Source: Planctomycetota bacterium (lineage in GTDB: Bacteria > Planctomycetota > UBA1135 > GCA-002686595). From it: a stretch of 10,162 nt of DNA. Below, piece after piece: positions 1 to 5,852 of this stretch; the stretch's first letter is position 1, and every line of letters starts with the position of its first letter. The stretch covers positions 1 to 10,162 of the forward strand of contig JABFRZ010000535.1 in the NCBI GenBank assembly GCA_013140785.1. Reading direction: 5' to 3'. The notes under the pieces were generated by a model. That model was not told the origin of the DNA. It did no database searches and saw only the letters and a list, made by a program, of their open reading frames with translations. A program made the position numbers and the translations under genes.

Positions 1-1
1 C

Positions 2-1255
2 TACCCGGACTACTCGGCCGACGAGCGCCGCGACGCGCTGGCGACCTTGTGCGCGCGCCCGAGCTGGGCGCGCGAGCTGCTCGGCGCCGTCGGCGACGGG
101 CGCGTGCCGAAGCAGGAGCTCTCGGCCTTCCAGCTGCGCGCCCTGCGCCAGCTCGAGGACGCGGAGGTGGACCGGCTGCTCGACCTCTACGTGGGCCTGG
201 TGCGTCCCGAGGACCCTGGCAAGCAGCGCGAGATCGCGCGTGTGCGCGCGCTGCTCGACGAGGCGCCGCTCGACGATGGTGGTGAGCTCGCGCGCGGGCG
301 CGAGGTCTTCACGCGCACCTGCCAGCAGTGCCACGGGCTCTTCGGCCCAGGCGGCGCGCTCGGCCCGGACCTGACCGGCGCCAACCGCACCGAGCGCGAG
401 TACCTGCTCTCGAACGTGCTCGACCCGAGCGGCGTGGTCGCCAACGAGTACAAGACGACCGTCGCGCGCCTCGCCGACGGGCGCCTGGTGACCGGCATCG
501 AGCGCGCGCGCACGCCGACCTCGGTCACGCTGCAATCAGAGACCGAGCGCGTGACCCTGGCGCTGGACGAACTCGCCGAGCTCGAGCTCTCGCCGCTCTC
601 GACCATGCCCGAGGGCCTGCTCGACGCACTCGCACCCGACGACGTGCGCGCGCTCTTCGCCTACCTGGCGAGCCCCACGCAGGTACCGCTGCGCGCGACG
701 AGCGCGAACCTCCACGGCTTCTTCGACGGCCGGACGCTCGCCGGCTGGCACGGCGACCCGTCTGTGTGGAGTGTCGAGCCTGCCCCCGAGAATGCCGTCG
801 GCGAGATCGTCGGCCGCACGGCTGGGCTCGCGCGCAACGAGTTCTTGAAGAGCGAATACGAGCTCGGCGATTTCCGCCTGAGCCTCGCGGTGCGTTTGGT
901 GGGCGACGCGGGCAACAGCGGCATCCAGTTCCGGAGCCGCGAGCTGGAGGACGGCGAAGTCGGCGGCTACCAGGCCGACATCGGCCCCGGCTGGTGGGGC
1001 AAGCTCTACGAAGAACACGGGCGCGGCCTCGTGGTCGAGCGCGGTGCCGCGACCGTCGTGAGCGACGGCTGGAACCGCTACGTCATCGAGTGTCAGGGCG
1101 CGCGCGTGCGCACCTGGCTCAACGACGAGCCGTGCGTCGATCTCGAGGACGACGCCGGCGCGCGCGCGGGCATCGTCGCGCTCCAGGTACACTCCGGCGG
1201 TCCCACCGAGGTCCGCTTTCGCGACCTCCGCCTCGAGCTCCTCCCCGCGCGATGA
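2..1255 (+). CDS. PVC-type cytochrome c / DUF1080 (3-keto-disaccharide hydrolase) fusion, 5'-truncated
   Basis: The frame is open from the window edge, so the N-terminus is missing; 417 residues are visible. A c-type heme motif CQQCH lies at bases 320-334 (visible residues 107-111), followed by the GPDLTGANR, NEYKTT and MPEGLLDAL stretches typical of the PVC putative heme-binding domain (TIGR02603-like). From about residue 232 (FFDGRTLAGWHGD) to the end is a DUF1080/3-keto-disaccharide hydrolase beta-sandwich, with NSGIQFRS and a WWGKLYEEHGRG segment. Known for the families: such proteins are exported and often carry N-terminal HEAT or beta-propeller parts, which may lie upstream; DUF1080 members hydrolyse 3-keto-glycosides. 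Inferred: a periplasmic sugar-oxidation protein joining electron transfer to cleavage of oxidised sugars. The internal TTG at 47 is not the start, since homologous-looking sequence continues upstream. The TGA overlaps the next gene's ATG. Confidence 0.88.
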   Translation, partial: YPDYSADERRDALATLCARPSWARELLGAVGDGRVPKQELSAFQLRALRQLEDAEVDRLLDLYVGLVRPEDPGKQREIARVRALLDEAPLDDGGELARGREVFTRTCQQCHGLFGPGGALGPDLTGANRTEREYLLSNVLDPSGVVANEYKTTVARLADGRLVTGIERARTPTSVTLQSETERVTLALDELAELELSPLSTMPEGLLDALAPDDVRALFAYLASPTQVPLRATSANLHGFFDGRTLAGWHGDPSVWSVEPAPENAVGEIVGRTAGLARNEFLKSEYELGDFRLSLAVRLVGDAGNSGIQFRSRELEDGEVGGYQADIGPGWWGKLYEEHGRGLVVERGAATVVSDGWNRYVIECQGARVRTWLNDEPCVDLEDDAGARAGIVALQVHSGGPTEVRFRDLRLELLPAR

Positions 1256-1560
1256 TCCACCATCTCGTCGTCTTGCAGCTGAAGAAGAGCACCAAGCCCG
1301 CGCAGATCGCGGGCACGTTCGCCGCGCTGGCCGGCTTGCGGGAGAAGGTCCCTGGGCTGCTCTCGTTCGCCGGCGGGGCTTACTCGTCGCCCGAGGGCCT
1401 CAATCAGGGCTTCACGCACGGCTTCACGATGACCTTCCGCGACCGCGTGGCCCGCGACGGGTACCTGACCCATCCGGAGCACGAGCAGGTGAAGGCGCGG
1501 ATCCTGCCGCTGCTCCAGAAAGGCCTGAAGAGCGTGGTCGCCTTCGACTTCGAAGTCTGA
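1252..1560 (+). CDS. Dabb family (stress-responsive alpha/beta barrel) protein
   Basis: A 102-residue protein beginning at the ATG that overlaps the upstream stop (ATGA, bases 1252-1255), so translation is probably coupled. It opens with MIHHLVVLQLK, typical of the dimeric ferredoxin-like Dabb fold, then a helix with ALAGLREKVPGL, a central strand around HGFTMTFRDRVARDGYL, and the family hallmark HPEHEQV near residues 74-80, ending in VVAFDFEV. Length matches the family (about 100). There is no signal peptide, so it is probably cytoplasmic, unlike its exported neighbours. Dabb proteins form small homodimeric barrels; few have proven activity and no substrate can be assigned. Its place between a sugar-processing fusion and an amidohydrolase suggests an accessory catabolic role, by inference only. 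Confidence 0.88.
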   Translation: MIHHLVVLQLKKSTKPAQIAGTFAALAGLREKVPGLLSFAGGAYSSPEGLNQGFTHGFTMTFRDRVARDGYLTHPEHEQVKARILPLLQKGLKSVVAFDFEV

Positions 1561-1601
1561 GATTCGCCGGAGGGTGCGCCGCTCGGGCGTCACCAACGTC
1601 C

Positions 1602-2975
1602 ATGAACCTCGCGCTCTCGCTCCTGCTCGCCTTCGCCTGGCCCCAGGAGGGCCAGCCCGCGCCGCTCGTGTTCGAGCACGTCGCCGTCGTGCCCATGGAC
1701 CGCGAGCTCGTGCTGCAAGACCACACCGTGGTCGTGCGCGACGGACGCATCGCCGCGCTAGGCCCGGCGAGCGAGGTGGCGGTGCCCGCGGACGCAACGC
1801 GCATCGACGGCCGCGGGCGCTTCTTGATGCCGGGCCTGGCCGACATGCACGTCCACGTGTGGGACGAAAACGACCTCTATTTGTTCGTGGCGAACGGCGT
1901 CACCACCGTGCGCAACATGTTCGGTTCGCCGCTGCAACTCCAGTGGCGCGCGCGCATCCAGCGCCGCGAGTTGGTCGGACCGCGCATCTACACCGCCGGG
2001 CCGATCATCGACGGAAAGCCGGCGGTGTGGCCGGGCAGCGTCGAGCTCGTCGATCCGGACGAGGCCGCGGCCGTGGTCGCCGCGCAGAAGGCGGCGGGCT
2101 ACGACTTCCTCAAGCCCTACGCGCGCCTGTCGCGCGAGTGCTACGAGGCGCTGGTGATCACGGGCGAGGAGGAAGGCCTGCGCCTGATGGGCCACGTGCC
2201 CGACGCGCTAGACCTGCAGGACGTGCTCGCGGCGCGCCAGCACACGATCGAGCACATGGGCGGCTGGGCGGAAGCCGCGCAACGCGCCGATTCGCCGCTG
2301 GGGATGAACGGCTTCCGCTCCGGCTTCCTAGCGGAGCAGCGCGCCTGGCAGACGGTGGACGCCGAGCGCCTCGCGGCCCTGGCGAAGTCCGTGCGCGCGG
2401 CCGAGGTGTGGAACTGTCCGACGCTGGTCGTGCTGCAGAAGTGGACCCAGGGCGACGACGCGCGCGCGTTGCTCGCGCGGCCCGAGATGCGCTACGTCTC
2501 GCCCTTCCTGCGCGCGTTCTGGGATCCCGGCGCGCGCACGAACTACCTCGCGAACCTGCCGGCCGAGGACGTCCTGGCCGCGCGGCGCTCGGTGCCGGCG
2601 ATGCAACGCGCGGTCGCGGTGTTGCGCGACGCCGGCGGCGGGATCCTGCTCGGCACGGACATGGGCAACCCCTACGTCGTGGCCGGTTTCGCCGTGCACG
2701 AGGAGCTCGCCAACCTCATCGGCGCCGGCCTGACGCCCTACGAGGCCTTGCGCGCCGGCACGGCCGACGCCGCGCGCTGCATGGACGCAGCGGAGGAGTG
2801 GGGCACGATCGCGCCGGGCCGCCGCGCCGATCTGATCCTGCTCAGCGCGAACCCACTGACCGATGTGGCCCATGCCGCCGCGCGCGTGGGCGTCGTGCTG
2901 CACGGCCGCTGGTTCCCGGCCGAGGAACTCACGGTCGAGCTCGAGCGGCGCGCGCTGGCCTTCGAGGCGCGCTAG
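1602..2975 (+). CDS. Exported amidohydrolase (imidazolonepropionase-like metal-dependent hydrolase)
   Basis: A 457-residue amidohydrolase-superfamily enzyme. The expected metal-site residues are visible: H83-x-H85 in DMHVH, K171 in FLKPYAR (the usual carboxylated lysine), H198 in MGHVPD, H218 in TIEHMGG and D353 in LLGTDMGN, followed by the typical TADAARCM...GTIAPGRRADLILL ending with a C-terminal beta-sandwich strand. These point to an intact binuclear hydrolase of the imidazolonepropionase/prolidase-like branch; the substrate cannot be read from sequence. A short hydrophobic start (about residues 3-13, ending AFA-W) looks like a signal peptide, though it lacks a basic n-region. The ATG at 1602 is used because no in-frame start lies just upstream; the nearest purine-rich stretch (GGAGGG) is nearly 30 bases away, so initiation is weak or coupled. 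It lies 41 bases after the Dabb gene on the same strand, probably in the same operon. Confidence 0.9.
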   Translation: MNLALSLLLAFAWPQEGQPAPLVFEHVAVVPMDRELVLQDHTVVVRDGRIAALGPASEVAVPADATRIDGRGRFLMPGLADMHVHVWDENDLYLFVANGVTTVRNMFGSPLQLQWRARIQRRELVGPRIYTAGPIIDGKPAVWPGSVELVDPDEAAAVVAAQKAAGYDFLKPYARLSRECYEALVITGEEEGLRLMGHVPDALDLQDVLAARQHTIEHMGGWAEAAQRADSPLGMNGFRSGFLAEQRAWQTVDAERLAALAKSVRAAEVWNCPTLVVLQKWTQGDDARALLARPEMRYVSPFLRAFWDPGARTNYLANLPAEDVLAARRSVPAMQRAVAVLRDAGGGILLGTDMGNPYVVAGFAVHEELANLIGAGLTPYEALRAGTADAARCMDAAEEWGTIAPGRRADLILLSANPLTDVAHAAARVGVVLHGRWFPAEELTVELERRALAFEAR

Positions 2976-3021
2976 CGCGACGGCGGGCGCTCGGAACGCG
3001 CCTGGTCTCGCTGGCCTCGAA

Positions 3022-3315
3022 TCAACCCGCGGGTTCGCCGCGCCACGCGCGCCAGAGCGTCCAGGCGCCGAGCAGCATGAACGAGGCGCCCGCCAGGGCC
3101 GAGAGCACGCGCGGATTCAGCCAGCCGCGCATAAGCACGCCGCCGAGCACACCGAGCGCCGCGCACACAACTAGAGCCGCGGACGCGCCGAGGAAAACCG
3201 TCGTGCGCGAGTGGCGCTCGTCGCTGGCGTAGAGCAGGGTCGCGAGCTGCGTCTTGTCGCCGAGCTCGGCCAGGAAGACCGTTGCGAACACGGTGCCGAA
3301 GAGCTTCAGGTCCAT
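3022..3315 (-). CDS. GDT1/TMEM165 (UPF0016) family transporter, single-repeat form
   Basis: A 97-residue membrane protein. The family signature E-x-G-D-K-T is present as E17-L-G-D-K-T22 in the first transmembrane segment, followed by hydrophobic stretches at about residues 39-61 and 71-91. Known for the family: GDT1/TMEM165 proteins exchange Mn2+ or Ca2+, and full-length members carry two such repeats (about 190-220 residues), each with one signature. Here only one repeat exists, so the protein would have to work as a dimer; no second half-gene is visible next to it. The start is the ATG at 3313-3315, chosen because the signature-bearing helix begins right after it; the open frame continues upstream but contains arginine-rich shadow sequence. 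No clear Shine-Dalgarno is seen. It is convergent with the amidohydrolase across a 46-base gap without an obvious terminator. Confidence 0.85.
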   Translation of the reverse strand: MDLKLFGTVFATVFLAELGDKTQLATLLYASDERHSRTTVFLGASAALVVCAALGVLGGVLMRGWLNPRVLSALAGASFMLLGAWTLWRAWRGEPAG

Positions 3316-3398
3316 GGCCCGACTGTAGCGGATCGCGGCGCGCGCGGGCACGAGCTCTGGCTCGCGGGACGAACGGAGTCGCGCGAGTTCCGCGCGCG

Positions 3399-3818
3399 TC
3401 ACTCCGTGAACGGCTTCAGCGTGCGCCAGGGCTCGTCGCGCGACACGTCGATCAGCGCCGGCCCCGCGAACACGGCCGGCGACAGGATCGCCAGGAACAC
3501 GGCCGGCGCGGCGAAGACGTTGTAGGAGCCATGCACCTCGTTCACCGGCACGTGCGCGAGTTCGCCGGGGCCGAGCAGGCGCTGCTCGCGTCCGACCCAT
3601 TGCTCGATGCGCCCAGAGACAACGTAGATCATTTCCTCCAGCGCCGGATGGCGGTGGAAGCGGTGCGCCTTCCCGGCCGGCATGCTCACGCGCACGAGCT
3701 GCAAGAGGCGCGACTCCGTCAGCCCGATGCGCGCGAGCCATTCGTGCGGGCCCCAGGGGAGCTCCTCGACTTGCGCCTCCTTCGAGGTGACGAAGCGCAG
3801 GCAGGCGGCGCAGGACAT
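3399..3818 (-). CDS. Single-domain cupin protein
   Basis: A 139-residue protein with one conserved cupin barrel. Motif 1 is visible as GKAHRFHRHPALEEMIYVVSG (H55 and H57 with E61 or E62), and motif 2 as LGPGELAHVPVNEVHGSYN with H96 as the last metal ligand, so a mononuclear metal site looks intact. The N-terminus has a CxxC pair (C3, C6) of unknown meaning. Known: small cupins of this kind include sugar isomerases, dioxygenases and simple ligand-binding proteins; the exact reaction cannot be deduced. The ATG at 3818 is preferred over the TTG at 3854 in the same frame because the TTG adds twelve residues without cupin features; neither has a good Shine-Dalgarno. It lies 83 bases upstream of the GDT1 gene on the same strand and may be co-transcribed with it. 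Confidence 0.85.
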   Translation of the reverse strand: MSCAACLRFVTSKEAQVEELPWGPHEWLARIGLTESRLLQLVRVSMPAGKAHRFHRHPALEEMIYVVSGRIEQWVGREQRLLGPGELAHVPVNEVHGSYNVFAAPAVFLAILSPAVFAGPALIDVSRDEPWRTLKPFTE

Positions 3819-3949
3819 CGCGCGGAGAGTAGGCGCCTCGGTCTCGCCGAGCAATTGTCCGAGGAGCCAGGCGTCGCACGAAACCGCGCGCGCGGCCGAT
3901 CGTCTACGTGCTCGCCGGGGAGCGCGAACACCACGTGCACCGCTTCGCC

Positions 3950-3969
3950 CGCCGTCCCGCGGGACGGCG
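3950..3969. promoter_or_regulatory. 20-bp perfect palindrome upstream of the toxin-antitoxin pair (candidate operator)
   Basis: Bases 3950-3969 form an uninterrupted palindrome centred on CCCGCGGG (half-site CGCCGTCCCG). It ends 57 bases before the antitoxin start. Ribbon-helix-helix antitoxins of the ParD type are known to repress their own operon by binding short palindromes near the promoter, so this is a reasonable operator candidate. It could instead be a hairpin tip or chance in GC-rich DNA. Confidence 0.45.
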
Positions 3970-3995
3970 CCCCGGCCTTCGCTTCGCGCCCCGGC
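3967..3995. repeat. Pair of 10-bp direct repeats, 19-bp period
   Basis: GCGCCCCGGC occurs at 3967-3976 and again at 3986-3995. The first copy overlaps the end of the neighbouring palindrome. Spacing of just under two helical turns would place both copies on nearly one DNA face, which fits cooperative binding by an autoregulatory antitoxin. Function is inferred only. Confidence 0.4.
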
Positions 3996-4011
3996 GTGAA
4001 GGGCCCCGCAG

Positions 4012-4020
4012 TGCTATCTT
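4012..4020 (+). promoter_or_regulatory. Possible extended -10 element for the toxin-antitoxin operon
   Basis: TGCTATCTT matches the extended -10 pattern TGnTATNNT and is one of few AT-containing stretches nearby. If real, transcription would start about at base 4027, the A of the antitoxin ATG, giving a leaderless mRNA. No matching -35 hexamer is evident around 3992-3997, which is usual for extended -10 promoters. Confidence 0.35.
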
Positions 4021-4026
4021 GGAGGA

Positions 4027-4284
4027 ATGAACGTGCGGCTCACGGCCCAGCAGGAGGAACTGCTCAGGCGGCTCGTGTCGGAGGGGCACTACCTCTCCGT
4101 CGGCGAGGCGCTCCAGGCCGGCCTGCGACTCATCGAGCAGGACCTGGCTTGGAAGGCGGACGCCCGCCGCAAACTCGAGGAGGGGCTGGAGGACGTGAGG
4201 GCGTGCCGGGTGGTGGACGGGGAGCAGGCGATCCAGGAGATCCTGGACGACCTGGACCGCCGGGAGCGCCGCGAACCGGCCTGA
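4027..4284 (+). CDS. parD: ParD/CopG-like ribbon-helix-helix antitoxin
   Basis: An 85-residue protein starting MNVRLT, the DNA-binding beta-strand of ParD-type ribbon-helix-helix antitoxins. The two helices follow with LVSEGHYLSVGEALQAGLRLIEQD (about residues 16-39), matching the family pattern 'SGRYxSxSEVVREALRLLE'. The acidic, charged C-terminal half (residues 40-85) is the expected toxin-binding tail. Known role: it neutralises the partner ParE toxin and represses the operon. GGAGGA lies directly against the ATG (4021-4026), which is too close for a normal Shine-Dalgarno; the GTG at codon 3 (4033) would have ideal spacing, so the true start may be two codons later, or the mRNA may be leaderless. 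The toxin gene follows with a 4-base overlap. Call by sequence pattern; the precise subfamily is less sure. Confidence 0.85.
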   Translation: MNVRLTAQQEELLRRLVSEGHYLSVGEALQAGLRLIEQDLAWKADARRKLEEGLEDVRACRVVDGEQAIQEILDDLDRRERREPA

Positions 4285-4625
4285 GCGAGCCTTTCGTTCT
4301 CGGCGAGCGCGCGCGCCGAGACCTGCGCGCGATCTCCAGCTTCCTCGAGGCGGAGAGCGGACCGCAACGCGCCCGCTCGGTCGTCATCGAGCTCGGGCGG
4401 GTGTTTCGAATGCTCGCCTTGCTGCCTGGGGCCGGGCACCCTCGAGACGACCTGAGCCAAGATCCAGAACTGCGATTCTGGAGCGTCCACTCGTACCTCG
4501 TCGCCTTCCTCCCGGCCACGCGTCCCCTCGTCGTCGTGCGCATCCTGCACGGCGCACGCAGTCCGGACGAGCTGCGCGACGAGCTACGCGAGAGGCAAGA
4601 TCCCGAGGGCGGCTCCCTGGCCTAG
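4281..4625 (+). CDS. parE: ParE/RelE-superfamily toxin, apparent CTG start
   Basis: A 114-residue protein in the ParE pattern: SEPFVLGERARRDLRAI at the N-terminus, a long helix, LPGAGHPRDDL, LRFWSVHSYLVAF and the C-terminal VVVRILHGARSPDELRDEL. Known role: ParE-type toxins act on DNA gyrase, other members of the fold cut mRNA; the target here is not proven. Family proteins normally begin M-S-x-PFVL, and here the matching first codon is CTG at 4281, overlapping the antitoxin TGA as CTGA. There is no ATG, GTG or TTG in this frame near it; the nearest is GTG 4203, which would add a Gly/Pro-rich extension that looks like out-of-frame antitoxin sequence. The stop TAG (4623-4625) is the outermost triplet of an inverted-repeat element, so the last residues may be altered relative to ancestral forms. 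Confidence 0.83.
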   Translation: MSEPFVLGERARRDLRAISSFLEAESGPQRARSVVIELGRVFRMLALLPGAGHPRDDLSQDPELRFWSVHSYLVAFLPATRPLVVVRILHGARSPDELRDELRERQDPEGGSLA

Positions 4626-4798
4626 CAGCCTGTCGGAGTAGTCCCGTCGCGAGGCAAAGCGCGCTGCGACGAGGCAAGGAGCGCGACGGAAAGACAGCGG
4701 AGGTGGCCTTCCTGGCCACTGAGCATGGCTTTCCTAGCGCGACGCCGCATCGTCGCAGCGCGCGAAGCCGAAGCAACGACTACTCCGACAGGCTGCTA
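4623..4798. mobile_element. 176-bp near-palindromic MITE-like element with 21-bp perfect terminal inverted repeats
   Basis: The arms 4623-4643 and 4778-4798 are exact reverse complements over 21 bases (tip TAGCAGCCTGTCGG). Symmetry continues inward: a 14-base block at 4659-4672 pairs with 4750-4763, GGAAAG at 4688-4693 pairs with 4729-4734, and a hairpin GTGGCC/GGCCAC with a 5-base loop sits at the centre (4703-4719). All centres agree within one base. No transposase is encoded. If the flanking TA is a target duplication, the terminal repeat would be 19 bp beginning GCAGCC, as expected for a non-autonomous element moved by a TA-targeting transposase. Lying between two convergent genes, it could also end transcription in both directions. 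Copy number elsewhere in the genome is unknown, so REP-like or terminator interpretations remain open. Confidence 0.7.
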
Positions 4799-5698
4799 GT
4801 GCGCGCGCTTCTTCGTCGTTGTCCGCGCCGGCAGCCGCAGGGCGGTGAACTCCTCGACCTGCTTCTTGATCGCGACTTCGGCCGGGAAGCGTTCGGTCGA
4901 GGAGGCGCCGTAGAAGCCGTCGATGCCCTGCACGCGCTCGAAGACGTATGCGGCGTCCTTCGGGAAGGCGATCGGGCCGCCGTGGCAGAGCACGAGCGCG
5001 TCGGCGCGCAGGCCCTTGACGGTGTCCACGATGGCCTGGATGTCGCCCACGCACTGCTCGAGTGGATTGACGGTCTGCGCGCCGATCGTGCCGCCACTCG
5101 TGCAGCCCATGTGCGCCACGACGATGTCGGCGCCGGCCTCGGTCATGCGGCGCGCCTCGTCCACGTCGAAGACGTAGGGCGTCGTGAGCAAGTCCATCTC
5201 GTGCGCGAGCGCGACGAGCTCGACCTCGAGCTGGTAGCTCATGCCCGTTTCCTCGAGCGTCGCGCGCAGGCGCCCCTCGATCAGCCCGACGGTCGGGAAG
5301 TTTTGCACGCCGGCGAAACCGAGCTCCTGCAGCTCGCGCAGGAAGAGGCGCGGCAGCATGAACGGGTCCGTCGCGCACACGCCCGCGAGCACCGGCGTGC
5401 GCTTCACGACCGGCAGCACCTCGAAGGCCATCTCCTTGACGATCTGGTTGGCGTTGCCGTAGGGCATCAGGCCCGCCGTCGAGCCGCGCCCGGCCATGCG
5501 GTAGCGGCCCGAGTTGTAGACGATCAGGAGGTCGATCCCGCCGGCCTCCTCGCTCTTGGCCGAGAGCCCCGTGCCCGCGCCGCCGCCGATGATCGGTTCC
5601 CCGCGCGCGACCTTGGCGCGGAGGCGCGCGAGGATGGCGGCGCGCGAGTTGTCGATGGGCCGCTTCTCCGGCGTGGGCTTCGAGGTCTGCGGGCTCAT
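4796..5698 (-). CDS. Phosphoenolpyruvate hydrolase family / Tm-1 C-terminal-like TIM-barrel protein
   Basis: A 300-residue cytoplasmic protein. After a loose N-terminus (about residues 1-18) the family core begins: IIGGGAGTGLSAKSEEAGGIDLLIVYNSGRYRMAG (residues 36-70), then GLMPYGNAN, PVLAGVCATDPF, GVQNFPTVGLIEG, DIVVAHMGCTSGGTIGA, LVLCHGGPIAFP and GFYGASSTERFP. This is the PEP_hydrolase-type TIM barrel (PF09370-like), also the C-terminal half of plant Tm-1 proteins. Despite the name, the in vivo reaction is uncertain. In many genomes it neighbours a UPF0261 gene; none is visible here. The ATG at 5696-5698 gives the usual length of about 280-300. The stop TAG (4796-4798) is provided by the tip of the palindromic element, so the extreme C-terminus, a basic tail ending KKRAH, may have been reshaped by it. 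It is divergent from the exported protein gene at 5853. Confidence 0.85.
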   Translation of the reverse strand: MSPQTSKPTPEKRPIDNSRAAILARLRAKVARGEPIIGGGAGTGLSAKSEEAGGIDLLIVYNSGRYRMAGRGSTAGLMPYGNANQIVKEMAFEVLPVVKRTPVLAGVCATDPFMLPRLFLRELQELGFAGVQNFPTVGLIEGRLRATLEETGMSYQLEVELVALAHEMDLLTTPYVFDVDEARRMTEAGADIVVAHMGCTSGGTIGAQTVNPLEQCVGDIQAIVDTVKGLRADALVLCHGGPIAFPKDAAYVFERVQGIDGFYGASSTERFPAEVAIKKQVEEFTALRLPARTTTKKRAH

Positions 5699-5703
5699 GG
5701 GTA

Positions 5704-5754
5704 GGCCCTACTTGTAGCGCGCCGACGCGCGCCGGTCGCGGGTCGGGTAGGGCC
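5704..5754. repeat. 8-bp inverted repeat just upstream of the TIM-barrel gene
   Basis: GGCCCTAC (5704-5711) and GTAGGGCC (5747-5754) are exact reverse complements 35 bases apart, starting 5 bases outside the minus-strand ATG. On the minus-strand mRNA this would place the proximal arm over the ribosome-binding region, so it might limit translation; chance is also possible. Confidence 0.3.
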
Positions 5755-5766
5755 CGAGCGGTAGCA

Positions 5767-5807
5767 TGGCCACAAGATACACGCGGGGCGCCGTGCCCTT
5801 GTGGCCA
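5767..5807. promoter_or_regulatory. 10-bp perfect inverted repeat in a divergent intergenic region (candidate operator)
   Basis: TGGCCACAAG (5767-5776) and CTTGTGGCCA (5798-5807) are perfect reverse complements, 31 bases centre to centre, about three helical turns. They sit in the 154-base gap between divergent genes, where a regulator acting on both would bind. The 21-base spacer holds a smaller CACG/CGTG pair, so a stem-loop in RNA is an alternative. No convincing -35/-10 pair was identified in this gap. Confidence 0.42.
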
Positions 5808-5852
5808 CTCCATCGTTCGAGTGAGCGCTGACCCACGTATCGTCAAGGCCTC

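Noticed and set aside
2328..2903. Minus-strand open frame of 191 codons opposite the amidohydrolase
   Set aside because: It is a shadow in GC-rich DNA; metal ligands of the amidohydrolase lie on the plus strand in the same interval.
2976..3021. Possible bidirectional terminator between the amidohydrolase and GDT1 genes
   Set aside because: No stem of useful length and no U-run could be found in these 46 bases.
1574..3232. Plus-strand open frame of 552 codons overlapping the amidohydrolase in another frame
   Set aside because: The translation is almost entirely Arg, Ala, Gly and Pro, typical of an out-of-frame reading of GC-rich coding DNA.
3316..3879. Upstream extension of the GDT1 frame to 285 codons
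   Set aside because: The added sequence is arginine-rich, overlaps the cupin gene in another frame and lacks transporter features; the ATG at 3315 fits the family N-terminus.
4703..5704. Plus-strand open frame of 333 codons opposite the TIM-barrel gene
   Set aside because: It reads as low-complexity Arg/Ala/Asp/His sequence and begins inside the palindromic element; the minus strand shows all conserved family motifs.
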